DNA of 64,000 nt from JAFKFH01 sp017307375 (GCA_965229335.1 OZ245874.1:124001-188000), one strand, 5' to 3'. Positions 54,191 to 63,865 are shown, numbered from the stretch's first letter. Notes: generated from the letters alone by a model not told the origin. Translations and numbers: made by a program.

Positions 54191-55503
54191 GCGGCGGTCG
54201 CGGCACCCCTGCCACCCGCCGGGCCGGGCCGTCGCGCGCCGGCCTCGCCCTGATGTTGAGCGCAGCGCTGCCGATCGCGGGGGCGACGTCCGTCGCCGCG
54301 GCGGAATCGCCGATCGCAATCGCGGTGGGCGGCTATTTCCTCGGCTATGCCGCGGGCGTTTCCCAGAACGATGCCCCCGGCCAGCCGGGCTTCGGCCTGC
54401 GCGACTACGCGATCTTCCGCAAGTCGCGGCTGCTGTTCGACGGCGTCTCGCGGCTCGACGACGGCGTCCGCATCGGCGTCCGGATCCAGGTCAGGGGCGA
54501 GGCCAATGCCGCCGACCAGATCGACCAGTCCTATCTGATCGTCGGCTCGCCCTATGGCGAACTGCGCCTGGGCAAGACGCGGGGTGCCGCCTACGACATG
54601 CATTATCCGGCGCCATACCCGCAGGATTCCGCCGATTCGGGCTGGTCGCTCAATCAGCCGGCCGCCGATTTCAACGGGATGTCGCCGCCCCCCTCGAGCC
54701 TCGTGGCACGCGGATCGTCCAGCTACGTCTCCGCCTTCAAGAACGAAAAGATCGTCTACTACGCCCCGCGCATCGCCGGGTTCCAGATCGGGGTCAGCTT
54801 CGCGCCCGACGGCTGCGTCATCCGCAACCCGGCCTCGACCTATGACGGCACGTCGCTGAACCAGACGAATGTCGGCAACCGGACATGCGGCGGCACCATC
54901 GCCACCCCGCTGACCCGCGACACGATCGCCGGACAGCAGAAGAACCTGATCGATGGCGGGCTGAACTACGTGGCCGAGTTCGGGCCGGTCAAGTCGGCCT
55001 TCTCGCTCGGCGCGACGATGGCGACGCTGCAGATCCAGCCCGGTTTCGACAATGCGCAGTATCGCGACCATCGCGCGTGGAACGCCGGGGTCTCGCTCGG
55101 CTATGCCGGCTTCGTCCTGGGTGCAGCCTACGCCTTCGACAATCTGGGAACGGCACGAGCCGCGCTGATTCCGCCGGCCACGGCGACCTATCCGGGCGTC
55201 GTGGGAAAGGATTCCAACAACTGGAACATCGGCCTGGCCTATGTCCGGGATCGCTGGCGCGCCGGCATCCAGTACGCCTATGCCGACGCCGCGGCCGTCG
55301 ATTCGGCCGGGAGCAACCGGGGCCGGGACCGCTATCAGGGCATCGGGCTCGGCGGTGCCTACCGGCTGGGCCCGGGCATCAGCCTCACCGCGGGTGCCCA
55401 GTGGCAGCAGTGGACGACCTGGCAGGCGACGTCGTCACCGACCTATGCCTCGGCGATCAACCAGGGCTGGGTCTACCAGCTCGGCACCGTCCTCAAGTTC
55501 TGA
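54187..55503 (+). CDS. Outer-membrane porin
   Basis: Protein of 438 residues with a signal peptide ending near SVAAAE, followed by alternating beta-strands with aromatic girdles, a central loop segment (ELRLGKTRGAAYDMHYP) and a C-terminal Phe (QLGTVLKF) needed for outer-membrane insertion. The start is a GTG overlapping the TGA of the diguanylate cyclase gene (GTGA); no other start preserves the signal peptide. Trimeric general-porin-like. Overlaps the convergent methyltransferase gene by 11 bases. Confidence 0.88.
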   Translation: MSGGRGTPATRRAGPSRAGLALMLSAALPIAGATSVAAAESPIAIAVGGYFLGYAAGVSQNDAPGQPGFGLRDYAIFRKSRLLFDGVSRLDDGVRIGVRIQVRGEANAADQIDQSYLIVGSPYGELRLGKTRGAAYDMHYPAPYPQDSADSGWSLNQPAADFNGMSPPPSSLVARGSSSYVSAFKNEKIVYYAPRIAGFQIGVSFAPDGCVIRNPASTYDGTSLNQTNVGNRTCGGTIATPLTRDTIAGQQKNLIDGGLNYVAEFGPVKSAFSLGATMATLQIQPGFDNAQYRDHRAWNAGVSLGYAGFVLGAAYAFDNLGTARAALIPPATATYPGVVGKDSNNWNIGLAYVRDRWRAGIQYAYADAAAVDSAGSNRGRDRYQGIGLGGAYRLGPGISLTAGAQWQQWTTWQATSSPTYASAINQGWVYQLGTVLKF

Positions 55504-56707
55504 ACGTCAGCAGCAGCAGGTTGAGGCCGTTCAGCGCCTCGTAGACCCGGGCGAAGCGCTGGTCGAACCGCGCCCAGTCCTGGCCCAGCAGGTCGGCGAT
55601 CTCGCCCAGGCTGCGCCGGCCGTCGATCGCGCGGATCAGCGGGGCCGAACCCTGCGGCAGGGCAAAGCGCACCGGATGGCCGTCGAAATCGGTGGTCAGC
55701 ACGTCGTTGCGCAAGGCGTCGGCGAAGGTCGCACCGTCGCCGTCGCGCCACACCGGCACCGCATCGGGCGCGGGCGCCGCGACCGTGGTACCGGCACGCT
55801 CGCGCGTGACGGCATAGACGACATGGGTCTTCAGACTGCCGGCCAGGGCCTCGGCCAGGGCCCAGCGCTCGGCCTGGGCCAGGTCGGCGGCCCGCCGGCG
55901 CATCGCCTCGTCGCCGAGATAATGCGCCGGCTCGTAGCGGGCCGGTTCGATCAGGGCGGCCGGGGCAAGGCCCGCGCCCGACAGGAAATCGAGCAGCTCG
56001 GCCACGCGATAGGCGCGGTCGGTCGAATGCAGCAGCAGATCGTAGAGGGCGTTGTCGTCGGTCTTGTGGCTGGTCAGGAAGGGGTTGCGCGCCAGCCGGT
56101 TGGTGCCGGCGACGCCGCGCAGCACCCGCTTGGCCATCTGCACCTGGCCCTGCGGATCGAGGCCGCGTCCCAGCAGCCGGAGAGCTTCCTGCATCTCGTA
56201 GACGCCGGAACGGCCATATTCGGCGTAGACCATCAGGCCCATGCCGCCGTCCGGCGCCAGCTCGGCCTTCAGCGCGGCAAGGCCTGCCGGCGGATCGGGC
56301 AGGTGGTGGAGCACGCCGCAACTGTCGATGTAGTCGTAGGGCCCGGGCGCGATCGATCCGACGTCGAGCAGCGACCCGGTATGGAAGCGGATGAAGTCGA
56401 GGCCGCGGGCCCGGGCGCGCGCCTCGGCGATCGCGCGCGAGGCGGTCGAAAGGTCGAGGTAGTGGATCTCGGCCGCTGCGCCCCGGTCCTTCAGATGCTG
56501 GGCCAGCATGATCAGCCCATCGCCGGTGCCGCCGCCGGCGACCAGCGCGCGGAACGGCCGGCGCCAGTCGCGGCGGCCGGCGAACAGGTAGTGGTCGACC
56601 TCGGCCAGATGGCTGGGCGAACCGACGACCAGCCGCCGGGCCTCGTCGCGGGGATCGCGACGCGGATAGGGATAGGCTTCGTACTGCGCCTTGACCGCGT
56701 CGCTCAT
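55493..56707 (-). CDS. Class I SAM-dependent methyltransferase with C-terminal extension
   Basis: Protein of 404 residues. The SAM-binding motif ALVAGGGTGDGLIMLAQ and the IHYLDLSTASRAIAEARARA loop are clear, followed by DSCGVLHHLPDPPAGL. The C-terminal 150 residues are a separate domain (SLGEIADLLGQDWARFDQRF) resembling methyltransferase regulatory domains. It lies 7 bases after the quinone oxidoreductase gene on the same strand. The substrate is unknown. Confidence 0.85.
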   Translation of the reverse strand: MSDAVKAQYEAYPYPRRDPRDEARRLVVGSPSHLAEVDHYLFAGRRDWRRPFRALVAGGGTGDGLIMLAQHLKDRGAAAEIHYLDLSTASRAIAEARARARGLDFIRFHTGSLLDVGSIAPGPYDYIDSCGVLHHLPDPPAGLAALKAELAPDGGMGLMVYAEYGRSGVYEMQEALRLLGRGLDPQGQVQMAKRVLRGVAGTNRLARNPFLTSHKTDDNALYDLLLHSTDRAYRVAELLDFLSGAGLAPAALIEPARYEPAHYLGDEAMRRRAADLAQAERWALAEALAGSLKTHVVYAVTRERAGTTVAAPAPDAVPVWRDGDGATFADALRNDVLTTDFDGHPVRFALPQGSAPLIRAIDGRRSLGEIADLLGQDWARFDQRFARVYEALNGLNLLLLTFRT

Positions 56708-56714
56708 GCCCGGA

Positions 56715-57689
56715 TCAGACCGTCAGGATGACCTTGCCGGTCGACTTGCGCGCCAGCAGGAAGCGCATCGCCTCGGCCGTCTCGCTCAGCTTGTAGGTGG
56801 CCGAGACATGCGGCTTGATCCGCCCCTCCTCGAACCAGGCGAACAGCCGGTCGAAATTGGCGCGGTTGGCCGCCGGCTCGCGCATCGTGAACGAGCCCCA
56901 GAAGATGCCCAGCAGGTCGCAGCCCTTGACCAGCAGCAGGTTGGCCGGTGCGGACGGGATGCGGCCCGAGGCGAAGCCGACCACCAGCAGGCGGCCCATC
57001 CAGTTGATGCAGCGCAGCGACTGGTCGAAGGCATCGCCGCCGACCGGATCGAAGATGACGTCGGCGCCGCGGCCGTCGGTCATCTCCTTGACGCGGTCCT
57101 TGATGCTCTCGCGCGAATAGTTGATGACATGGTCGGCACCGTAGCTGCGGGCCAGTTCGAGCTTCTCGTCGGACCCGGCGGTCGCGATCACCGTCGCGCC
57201 CATGATCTTGCCGAGTTCGACGGCATTGAGGCCGACGCCGCCGGCGGCGCCGTGCACCAGCAGCACCTCGTCCGGCTGCATCTTGCCGCGATCGGCCAGC
57301 GCATGGATGGTGGTGCCGTAGGTGATGCCGAAACCCGCGGCCTGCTCGAAGGTCATCGCGTCAGGGATGCGGAAGGTGGTGGTGGCCGGGGCGATCACTT
57401 CCTCGGCGAAGGCGCCGTGCAGGGTCGTCGCCATCACCCGGTCGCCGACCTCGAGATGGGTCACGTCGGGCGCCACCTCGGCGATCACGCCGGCGCATTC
57501 GCCGCCCGGCGAGAACGGGAACGGCGGCTTGAACTGGTACTTGCCCTCGATGATCAGGGTGTCGGGAAAGTTCAGCCCGGCGGCGCGGGTCGCGATGCGG
57601 ACCTCGCCCTGCTTCAACGGCGCCGAGGCCACTTCCTCGAACACCAGCGATTCGGGCGGCCCGAACGCCTTGCACAACATCGCCTTCAT
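56715..57689 (-). CDS. NADPH:quinone oxidoreductase family protein
   Basis: Zinc-free medium-chain dehydrogenase of 324 residues. It has the GroES-like domain at the N-terminus, then the Rossmann segment VHGAAGGVGLNAVELGKIMG (about 148) and PVGGDAFDQSLRCINW typical of quinone oxidoreductases. An AGAGGGG site lies directly before a first ATG at 57695 but 6 bases before the second ATG at 57689, so the second is the better start. Operon with the methyltransferase gene is likely. Confidence 0.9.
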   Translation of the reverse strand: MKAMLCKAFGPPESLVFEEVASAPLKQGEVRIATRAAGLNFPDTLIIEGKYQFKPPFPFSPGGECAGVIAEVAPDVTHLEVGDRVMATTLHGAFAEEVIAPATTTFRIPDAMTFEQAAGFGITYGTTIHALADRGKMQPDEVLLVHGAAGGVGLNAVELGKIMGATVIATAGSDEKLELARSYGADHVINYSRESIKDRVKEMTDGRGADVIFDPVGGDAFDQSLRCINWMGRLLVVGFASGRIPSAPANLLLVKGCDLLGIFWGSFTMREPAANRANFDRLFAWFEEGRIKPHVSATYKLSETAEAMRFLLARKSTGKVILTV

Positions 57690-57746
57690 CGGCATCCCCT
57701 CTGGTCGTTACCGCACGGTAGCGGCGTGCAGATTAGGGGTTTGCGA

Positions 57747-58817
57747 TCAGAACGCAATCGTCTCGGCCACACCGATCCGGCCGACCGGCAGCCCGTTGCG
57801 GTTCCGCAGGGTCTGGTTCGATACCGCCGCGAGGCGCGCGATCGCGGCGCGATCGAGCAGGCCGAGTCGGTCGAGCAGCGCGGCCATCGCGCTTTCGGCC
57901 GCGCGCGTTGTGCCGTCCAGCGCCTTCAGCGCGATGCCGATCGAGCGTTCGGGAATCGCGGCCATGAAGACACCCTCCGCCCCGGTCTTGACCAGGGCCT
58001 GCCCCTCGGTTGCCGCGATCGCCTCGGTGCAGAAGCGGCCGGTGCCGGCGATCATGAAAGGTTCGGCCCGGATGGCGCGCGCCAGCCGGCGGCAGGCGTC
58101 GGCGCGGACACGATCGAGCCCGTCGGGGCAGCCGAAGCGGGCGATGCCGCGCGCCAGCGCCGACAGCTTGATGGCGACCGTCGGAATCGAGCAGCCGTCG
58201 ATGCCGGTCGGGGCGTCGCTGAGATCGACGCCGCACATCTCGGCCATCGCCTGCCGGACGCGCTGCTGGACCGGATGGTCGGCCCGGACATAACCCCGCG
58301 TCGGTTCGCCCAGATGCCGGGCCGTGGCAAGGAACCCGGCATGCTTGCCCGAGCAGTTGTTGTGCGCCGGGCCGGGCACTTCGCCCGCCGCCGCCATCGC
58401 CCGCACCGCCGCCTCGTTCATCGGCCAGTGCGTGCCGCATTCGAAGTCGTCGAGCGACAGGCCGATGCGGCGGATCAGCCCGCTGGCGGTCGCGACATGC
58501 GCGGGCTCGCCGTTATGGCTGGCGCAGGCCAGAGCCAGTTCGGCATCGGTCATGCCGAACGCATCGGCCGCGCCGCTCTCGACGATCGGCAGAGCCTGCA
58601 GCGCCTTGATGGCCGAGCGCGGATAGACCGGCATCTCGGCATCGCCCCAGCCGGCGATCAGCTCGCCGTCCGGCTCGACCACCGCGCAGACGACCTGATG
58701 GCGGCTTTCGACGATCGGACCGCGGCTGACGGCGATGGTAAGCGGCAAGGGGCCCGGCGGCGGCAGTTCGCCGAAGGCGCCGGAGAAAGCCTGGGCGAGG
58801 TCGTGCTTGATGCTCAT
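57747..58817 (-). CDS. L-asparaginase, class 3 (Rhizobium etli ReAV type)
   Basis: Asparaginase of 356 residues, deamidating L-asparagine. It has the SxxK-type active-site Ser and Lys in PRSAIKALQ and the zinc-binding cysteine in HNNCSGKHAGFL, with a second Cys in GCSIPTVAI, matching the ReAV-like group rather than classical type I or II enzymes. It starts 12 bases after the LysR gene ends, on the same strand. No signal peptide, so it acts in the cytoplasm. Confidence 0.88.
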   Translation of the reverse strand: MSIKHDLAQAFSGAFGELPPPGPLPLTIAVSRGPIVESRHQVVCAVVEPDGELIAGWGDAEMPVYPRSAIKALQALPIVESGAADAFGMTDAELALACASHNGEPAHVATASGLIRRIGLSLDDFECGTHWPMNEAAVRAMAAAGEVPGPAHNNCSGKHAGFLATARHLGEPTRGYVRADHPVQQRVRQAMAEMCGVDLSDAPTGIDGCSIPTVAIKLSALARGIARFGCPDGLDRVRADACRRLARAIRAEPFMIAGTGRFCTEAIAATEGQALVKTGAEGVFMAAIPERSIGIALKALDGTTRAAESAMAALLDRLGLLDRAAIARLAAVSNQTLRNRNGLPVGRIGVAETIAF

Positions 58818-58828
58818 GGCCGATCTGT

Positions 58829-59803
58829 TTACCCGATGGCCGCACCCTGTGGATAGGGGGCAGCGGGGTAGAGGCGTTCCTGGACGGCGTCGTAGAGCGC
58901 CTGCGCGCCGGGCGACAGCGGACGATGTTTCAGCCGGATCAGCCCGAACGGCTCGACCGTCACCCGCTCGGCGAAATTGAGGATGCGGAAGCGCCCGGCC
59001 GACAGGAACATCTCGGCCACCGATACCGCCAGCGGCGCGATCGCGTCGGTGTTCGCCGCCATCGCCACTGTCATCAGGATCGACCCGGTATTGAGCACGC
59101 GGGTCGGGGCGGGCAGGCCGCTGCGCAGCAGCATCGCCTCGATCGCCCGGCGCAGCAGCGAGCCGCGCGGCTGCAACACCCAGTCGCAATCGGCCAGGTC
59201 GGATGGGCGCACGACGTCACGCCCGGCCAGCGGATGTTCGGCCCGCACCATCAGGCAGATTTCCTCGATCCCGACCTCGCGATAGGAGAACGGGTCGGGA
59301 TTGGCGCCCGAGGCGATGCGGGCGATGATGAAATCGAGCTGGGCGGCCTGCAGCCGGGCCAGCAGCACATCCGAGGTCTCGACCTCGACCGTGACGTCGA
59401 GCGCGGGCAGCCGGCGGCGCACCGCGGTCACCGCCCCGATCACCGCATCGACCGCCGGCGCCATCACCGCGCCCACCGCGACCGAGCCGCCCTTGCCCGC
59501 CTTCAGCGCCGCAATCTCCTCGGCGGCCTGGCCCAGCCCGGCCAGTACCGTGCGGGCATGGCGGATCATCACCTCGCCATACCAGGTCGGCTCGATGCCA
59601 CGGGCCAGGCGCTCGAACAGGACGGCCCCGACGATCTTCTCGACTTCGGCCAGCATCTTGGACGCGGCCGGCTGCGACAGGTTCAGCGCCGCGGCGGCAC
59701 GGCCGAGCTTGCGATGATCGTCGAGGCCGGCGATCAGCCGCAGGTGTTTCAGCTTCAGTTCGCGCGCCAGCGCGTCGGGACGGGCCGGATCCGGGCGGGT
59801 CAT
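58829..59803 (-). CDS. gbpR: LysR family regulator, GbpR-like
   Basis: Regulator of 324 residues. The helix-turn-helix has GRAAAALNLSQPAASKMLAEVE at the N-terminus and a LysR effector domain follows. It is divergent from chvE; in Agrobacterium and Azospirillum, GbpR regulates chvE and responds to sugars, and the position here is the same. The effector-domain sequence supports the GbpR group (KAGKGGSVAVGAVMAPAVD). Confidence 0.88.
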   Translation of the reverse strand: MTRPDPARPDALARELKLKHLRLIAGLDDHRKLGRAAAALNLSQPAASKMLAEVEKIVGAVLFERLARGIEPTWYGEVMIRHARTVLAGLGQAAEEIAALKAGKGGSVAVGAVMAPAVDAVIGAVTAVRRRLPALDVTVEVETSDVLLARLQAAQLDFIIARIASGANPDPFSYREVGIEEICLMVRAEHPLAGRDVVRPSDLADCDWVLQPRGSLLRRAIEAMLLRSGLPAPTRVLNTGSILMTVAMAANTDAIAPLAVSVAEMFLSAGRFRILNFAERVTVEPFGLIRLKHRPLSPGAQALYDAVQERLYPAAPYPQGAAIG

Positions 59804-59817
59804 ATCGAAAACGATAT
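59802..59817. promoter_or_regulatory. Short palindrome between gbpR and chvE
   Basis: Perfect inverted repeat ATATCG-AAAA-CGATAT directly overlapping the gbpR start codon. It could be the GbpR site for self-repression. It is about 180 bases before chvE, so control of that gene from here would be indirect. Seen by eye only. Confidence 0.4.
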
Positions 59818-59995
59818 AGATGCCGGAAATTTTGTCATTAGACAGTTATGGCTTCGCCTTCCTACAGTCGAAAAAATTACGGGAGGAACGGGACGCGCCC
59901 TCGACAATCGGGCGACCTGGACAAGAACGGCACCCGGCCCGACCGACAGCCGCAAACGAGCGCCCGCGCAAGGGCGACTTTCAGGAGGAGACGAC

Positions 59996-61060
59996 ATGAA
60001 GGCGTTGAAACTCGCAGCGGCGGCCCTGGCCGTCGGGCTGCTCGCCACGGCCGGCCAGGCCTGGGCGCAGGGCAAGGGCACCATCGGTATCTCGATGCCG
60101 ACAAAATCCTCGGCCCGCTGGATTTCCGACGGCAACTCGATGGTCAAGTATTTCCAGGAAGCCGGCTACAAGACCGATCTGCAATACGCCGAAGACGACA
60201 TTCCCAACCAGCTGGCCCAGATCGAGAACATGATCACCAAGGACGTCAACGTCCTGGTGATCGCCGCCATCGACGGCACCACCCTGACCGACGCGCTGCG
60301 CAAGGCGGCCGAGAAGAAGGTCAAGATCATCGCCTATGACCGGCTGATCCGCGGCTCGGCCGACGTCGACTACTACGCCACCTTCGACAATTTCCAGGTC
60401 GGCGTGCTGCAGGCCTCCTATATCGAGCAGGCACTGGGCCTGAAGGATGGCAAGGGGCCGTTCAACATCGAGCTGTTCGGCGGCTCGCCCGACGACAACA
60501 ACGCCTACTTCTTCTACAACGGCGCCATGTCGGTGCTGCAGCCCTATATCGACTCGGGCAAGCTGAAGGTCGGGTCGGGCCAGATGGGCATGGACAAGGT
60601 CTCGACCCTGCGCTGGGACGGGGCGGTCGCCCAGGCCCGCATGGACAACCTGCTGTCGGCCTATTACGCCAGCAAGCGCGTCGACGCGGTGCTGTCGCCC
60701 TATGACGGCCTGTCGATCGGCATCATCTCGTCGCTGAAGGGGGTCGGCTACGGCACGCCCAGCCAGCCGATGCCGGTCGTCACCGGCCAGGATGCCGAGG
60801 TGCCGTCGGTCAAGTCGATCCTGAAGGGCGAGCAGCGCCAGACCGTGTTCAAGGACACGCGCGAACTGGCCAAGGTCACGGTCGGCATGGTCACCGCGCT
60901 GCAGACCGGCTCGGCCCCGCAGATCAACGACACCAAGACCTACGACAACGGCAAGAAGGTCGTGCCGTCCTATCTGCTGAAGCCGGTCAGCGTCGATGCC
61001 TCCAACTGGAAGGCCGTGCTGATCGATTCCGGCTACTACAAGGAAAGCCAGTTCAAGTGA
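59996..61060 (+). CDS. chvE: Multiple-sugar-binding periplasmic protein ChvE
   Basis: Periplasmic sugar receptor of 354 residues of the galactose/arabinose/xylose type. A Sec signal peptide (cleaved near QAWAQG) precedes GTIGISMPTKSSARWISDGN; the ligand pocket region NVLVIAAIDGTTL and ELFGGSPDDNNAYFFYNGAM are highly typical of ChvE. In Agrobacterium it feeds both uptake and VirA signalling; no vir genes are present here. Follows CAGGAGGAGACGAC. First gene of the chvE-gguAB operon. Confidence 0.95.
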   Translation: MKALKLAAAALAVGLLATAGQAWAQGKGTIGISMPTKSSARWISDGNSMVKYFQEAGYKTDLQYAEDDIPNQLAQIENMITKDVNVLVIAAIDGTTLTDALRKAAEKKVKIIAYDRLIRGSADVDYYATFDNFQVGVLQASYIEQALGLKDGKGPFNIELFGGSPDDNNAYFFYNGAMSVLQPYIDSGKLKVGSGQMGMDKVSTLRWDGAVAQARMDNLLSAYYASKRVDAVLSPYDGLSIGIISSLKGVGYGTPSQPMPVVTGQDAEVPSVKSILKGEQRQTVFKDTRELAKVTVGMVTALQTGSAPQINDTKTYDNGKKVVPSYLLKPVSVDASNWKAVLIDSGYYKESQFK

Positions 61061-61066
61061 CTTGGC

Positions 61067-61092
61067 GCCCGGCCGGCCGCGACCGGCCGGGC
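61067..61092 (+). terminator. Intercistronic hairpin between chvE and gguA
   Basis: Perfect 10-bp stem GCCCGGCCGG / CCGGCCGGGC with a CCGCGA loop, followed by CCTCTTT. It lies in the 56-base gap after chvE, where such hairpins commonly protect or limit the message so that the binding protein is made in excess over the transporter. Confidence 0.65.
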
Positions 61093-61116
61093 CCTCTTTG
61101 CCGAAGGTAACCGGAT

Positions 61117-62664
61117 TTGGACAGCGTCCTCGAGATGCGCGGCATCACCAAGACGTTTCCGGGCGTCAAGGCCCTGGACGGCGTCAATCTGGCCGTGCGC
61201 CCGGCCGAGATCCACGCGCTGATCGGCGAGAACGGTGCCGGCAAGTCGACGCTGATGAAGGTGCTGAGCGGTGTCTATCCGCACGGCTCCTATGACGGCG
61301 AGATCCGCTTCCAGGGCGAGGAGCGGCGCTTTCGCGGGATCGGCGACAGCGAGAAGCTCGGCATCATCATCATCCACCAGGAACTGGCGCTGGTGCCGCT
61401 CCTGTCGATCACCGAGAACATCTTCCTCGGCAACGAGCCGCAGCGTTTCGGCATCATCGACTGGGCCAGGGCCGAAACCCGCACGCGCGAGCTGCTGCGG
61501 CTGGTCGGCCTCGACGAGCCGCCCTCGACGCTGGTCACAGACCTCGGCGTCGGCAAGCAGCAGCTGGTCGAGATCGCCAAGGCGCTGTCGAAGGAAGTCA
61601 AACTTCTGATCCTGGACGAGCCGACCGCCTCGCTGAACGAACGCGACAGCGAGGCGCTGCTGACGCTGCTGAAGGACCTGAAGCGGCGCGGCATCGCCTC
61701 GATCCTGATCTCGCACAAGCTGAACGAGATCGCCGAGGTGGCCGACCGCATCACCATCCTGCGCGACGGCGCGACGGTCGAGACGCTCGATTGCGCCGGG
61801 GTCGACATCGCCCAGGACCGCATCATCAAGGGCATGGTCGGGCGCGAGCTCGGCGACCGCTATCCGCCACGGGCGCGCGAGCCCGGCGACACCCTGCTCG
61901 AAGTCCGCGGCTGGAACGCCGACCACCATCTGCATGCCGGCCGCCGCGTGGTGCGCGATGTCGACCTGACGGTCCGGCGCGGCGAGGTCGTCGGCATCGC
62001 CGGGCTGATGGGGGCCGGCCGCACCGAATTCGCCATGTCGCTGTTCGGCCGCGCCTATGGCCGCAACGTCAGCGGCGAGGTGCGGCTGGACGGCCGGCCG
62101 ATCGACGTCTCGACCATCGCGCGGGCGATGGCGGCGGGCCTTGCCTACGCCACCGAGGACCGCAAGCAATACGGGCTGGTGCTGGACGACGACATCCGCC
62201 ACAACGTGACGCTGGCCCACCTGCCGGGCGTCGCCCGCGGCGGGGTGATCGACGAGATCGCCGAGACCCGCGTGGCCGACGACCTGCGGCGGCGATTGCG
62301 CATCCGCTGTTCGTCGATCTACCAGGAAACCGTCAACCTGTCGGGCGGCAACCAGCAGAAGGTGGTGCTGGGCAAGTGGCTGTTCGCCGATCCGCGGGTG
62401 CTGATCCTGGACGAGCCGACGCGCGGCATCGACGTCGGCGCCAAGTACGAGATCTATACGATCATCAACCGGCTGGTCGCCGAGGGGCGCGGCGTCATCC
62501 TGATCTCGTCGGAGATGCCCGAGCTGCTGGGCATGGCCGACCGCATCTACGTGATGAACGAGGGCGCGATGGTCGCCGAACTGCCGGCGACCGAGGCCAG
62601 CCAGGAGAAGATCATGCACGCGATCATGGCCGCGCAGTCGAGGCGCAAGGAGAGGTTGCAATGA
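61117..62664 (+). CDS. gguA: Sugar ABC transporter ATP-binding protein GguA
   Basis: Double-ATPase of 515 residues for ChvE-bound sugars. The first half has Walker A GENGAGKSTLMKVLSG, a Q-loop HQELALVP, signature-like LGVGKQQLVEIAKAL and Walker B LLILDEPTASL; the second half has the degenerate first P-loop GLMGAGRTEFAM and a full signature LSGGNQQKVVLGKWL. The start is TTG at 61117, with an AAGGTAACC before it. It overlaps gguB by 4 bases (ATGA). Confidence 0.93.
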   Translation: MDSVLEMRGITKTFPGVKALDGVNLAVRPAEIHALIGENGAGKSTLMKVLSGVYPHGSYDGEIRFQGEERRFRGIGDSEKLGIIIIHQELALVPLLSITENIFLGNEPQRFGIIDWARAETRTRELLRLVGLDEPPSTLVTDLGVGKQQLVEIAKALSKEVKLLILDEPTASLNERDSEALLTLLKDLKRRGIASILISHKLNEIAEVADRITILRDGATVETLDCAGVDIAQDRIIKGMVGRELGDRYPPRAREPGDTLLEVRGWNADHHLHAGRRVVRDVDLTVRRGEVVGIAGLMGAGRTEFAMSLFGRAYGRNVSGEVRLDGRPIDVSTIARAMAAGLAYATEDRKQYGLVLDDDIRHNVTLAHLPGVARGGVIDEIAETRVADDLRRRLRIRCSSIYQETVNLSGGNQQKVVLGKWLFADPRVLILDEPTRGIDVGAKYEIYTIINRLVAEGRGVILISSEMPELLGMADRIYVMNEGAMVAELPATEASQEKIMHAIMAAQSRRKERLQ

Positions 62665-63860
62665 GCACCGAGACCTCGGGCCTGGCCGAAACGCCGAAGG
62701 CACCCGGGCCGCTGGGCTTCGCCCGCCGCCATCTGCGCGAATACGGCATGCTGATCTCGCTGCTGGTCATCATGGCATTCTTCCAGTACATGACCGGCGG
62801 CACGCTGCTGAAGCCGCTGAACCTGACCAACCTGGTGCTGCAGAATTCCTACATCGTCATCATGGCGCTGGGGATGCTGCTCGTCATCGTCACCGGGCAT
62901 ATCGATCTCTCGGTCGGTTCGGTCGTCGGGTTCATCGGCGCGCTCGCCGCGATCCTGATGGTCGAATACGACTGGCATTTCGTGCCCACCACCGTCGCCT
63001 GCCTGATCGTCGGCGCGGCGATCGGCGCGGCGCAGGGCTACTGGATCGCCTTCTTCCGCATCCCATCCTTCATCGTCACCCTCGCCGGCATGCTGGTCTT
63101 CCGCGGCCTCAGCCTCACCCTGCTCGCCGGCCAGTCGATCGGACCGTTCCCGGTCGAATTCCAGCGGTTGTCCTCGGGCTTCATCCCCGACTTCTTCGCG
63201 ATCAAGGGCATCCACCTGACGACGCTGCTGCTGTGCCTGGCCGTGCCGGCGATCATGGTCGCCGTCAACCTGCGCGACCGCGCCAGGCGCGGGCGCCACG
63301 GCATGGAACAGGAACCACTGCCCTTCTTCCTGTTCCGCAACCTGGCGCTGTTCGGGCTCCTGGCCTATCTCGGCTATCTGCTGGCGACCTACAAGGGCCT
63401 GCCCAACGTCCTGATCATCATGTGCGTGCTGATCGCGGTCTATGCCTTCGTCACCCGCAACATGACGATCGGCCGGCGAATCTATGCGATCGGCGGCAAC
63501 GAGAAGGCGGCGCGGCTGTCGGGCATCGATACGCGGCGGCTGACCTTCTACACCTTCGTCAACATGGGCGTGCTGGCGGCGCTGGCCGGGCTGATCTTCG
63601 CCGCGCGCCTGAACACCGCGACGCCGAAGGCCGGCGTCTCGTTCGAGCTCGACGTCATCGCCGCCTGCTTCATCGGCGGCGCCTCGGCCTCGGGCGGGGT
63701 CGGCCGGGTCACCGGCGCGGTGATCGGCGCGTTCATCATGGGCGTGATGAACAACGGCATGTCGATCATCGGCATCGGCATCGACTGGCAGCAGGTGATC
63801 AAGGGGCTGGTGCTGCTGGTCGCGGTCTGCTTCGACGTCTACAACAAGAACAAGGCCTGA
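62661..63860 (+). CDS. gguB: Sugar ABC transporter permease GguB
   Basis: Inner-membrane permease of 399 residues of the MmsB/XylH type, with about 11 helices: LVLQNSYIVIMALGMLLVIV early, and LAGMLVFRGLSLTLLAG in the middle. The conserved EAA-like loop GRRIYAIGGNEKAARLSGID precedes the late helices, then SASGGVGRVTGAVIGAFIMG. The start at ATG 62661 overlaps gguA, following AAGGAGAGG. Completes the ChvE transporter. Confidence 0.94.
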   Translation: MSTETSGLAETPKAPGPLGFARRHLREYGMLISLLVIMAFFQYMTGGTLLKPLNLTNLVLQNSYIVIMALGMLLVIVTGHIDLSVGSVVGFIGALAAILMVEYDWHFVPTTVACLIVGAAIGAAQGYWIAFFRIPSFIVTLAGMLVFRGLSLTLLAGQSIGPFPVEFQRLSSGFIPDFFAIKGIHLTTLLLCLAVPAIMVAVNLRDRARRGRHGMEQEPLPFFLFRNLALFGLLAYLGYLLATYKGLPNVLIIMCVLIAVYAFVTRNMTIGRRIYAIGGNEKAARLSGIDTRRLTFYTFVNMGVLAALAGLIFAARLNTATPKAGVSFELDVIAACFIGGASASGGVGRVTGAVIGAFIMGVMNNGMSIIGIGIDWQQVIKGLVLLVAVCFDVYNKNKA

Positions 63861-63865
63861 CGACC

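Noticed and set aside
59996..63860. Virulence-associated ChvE signalling system
   Set aside because: No virA/virG or other vir genes are in the window; the context is ordinary sugar uptake and oxidation.
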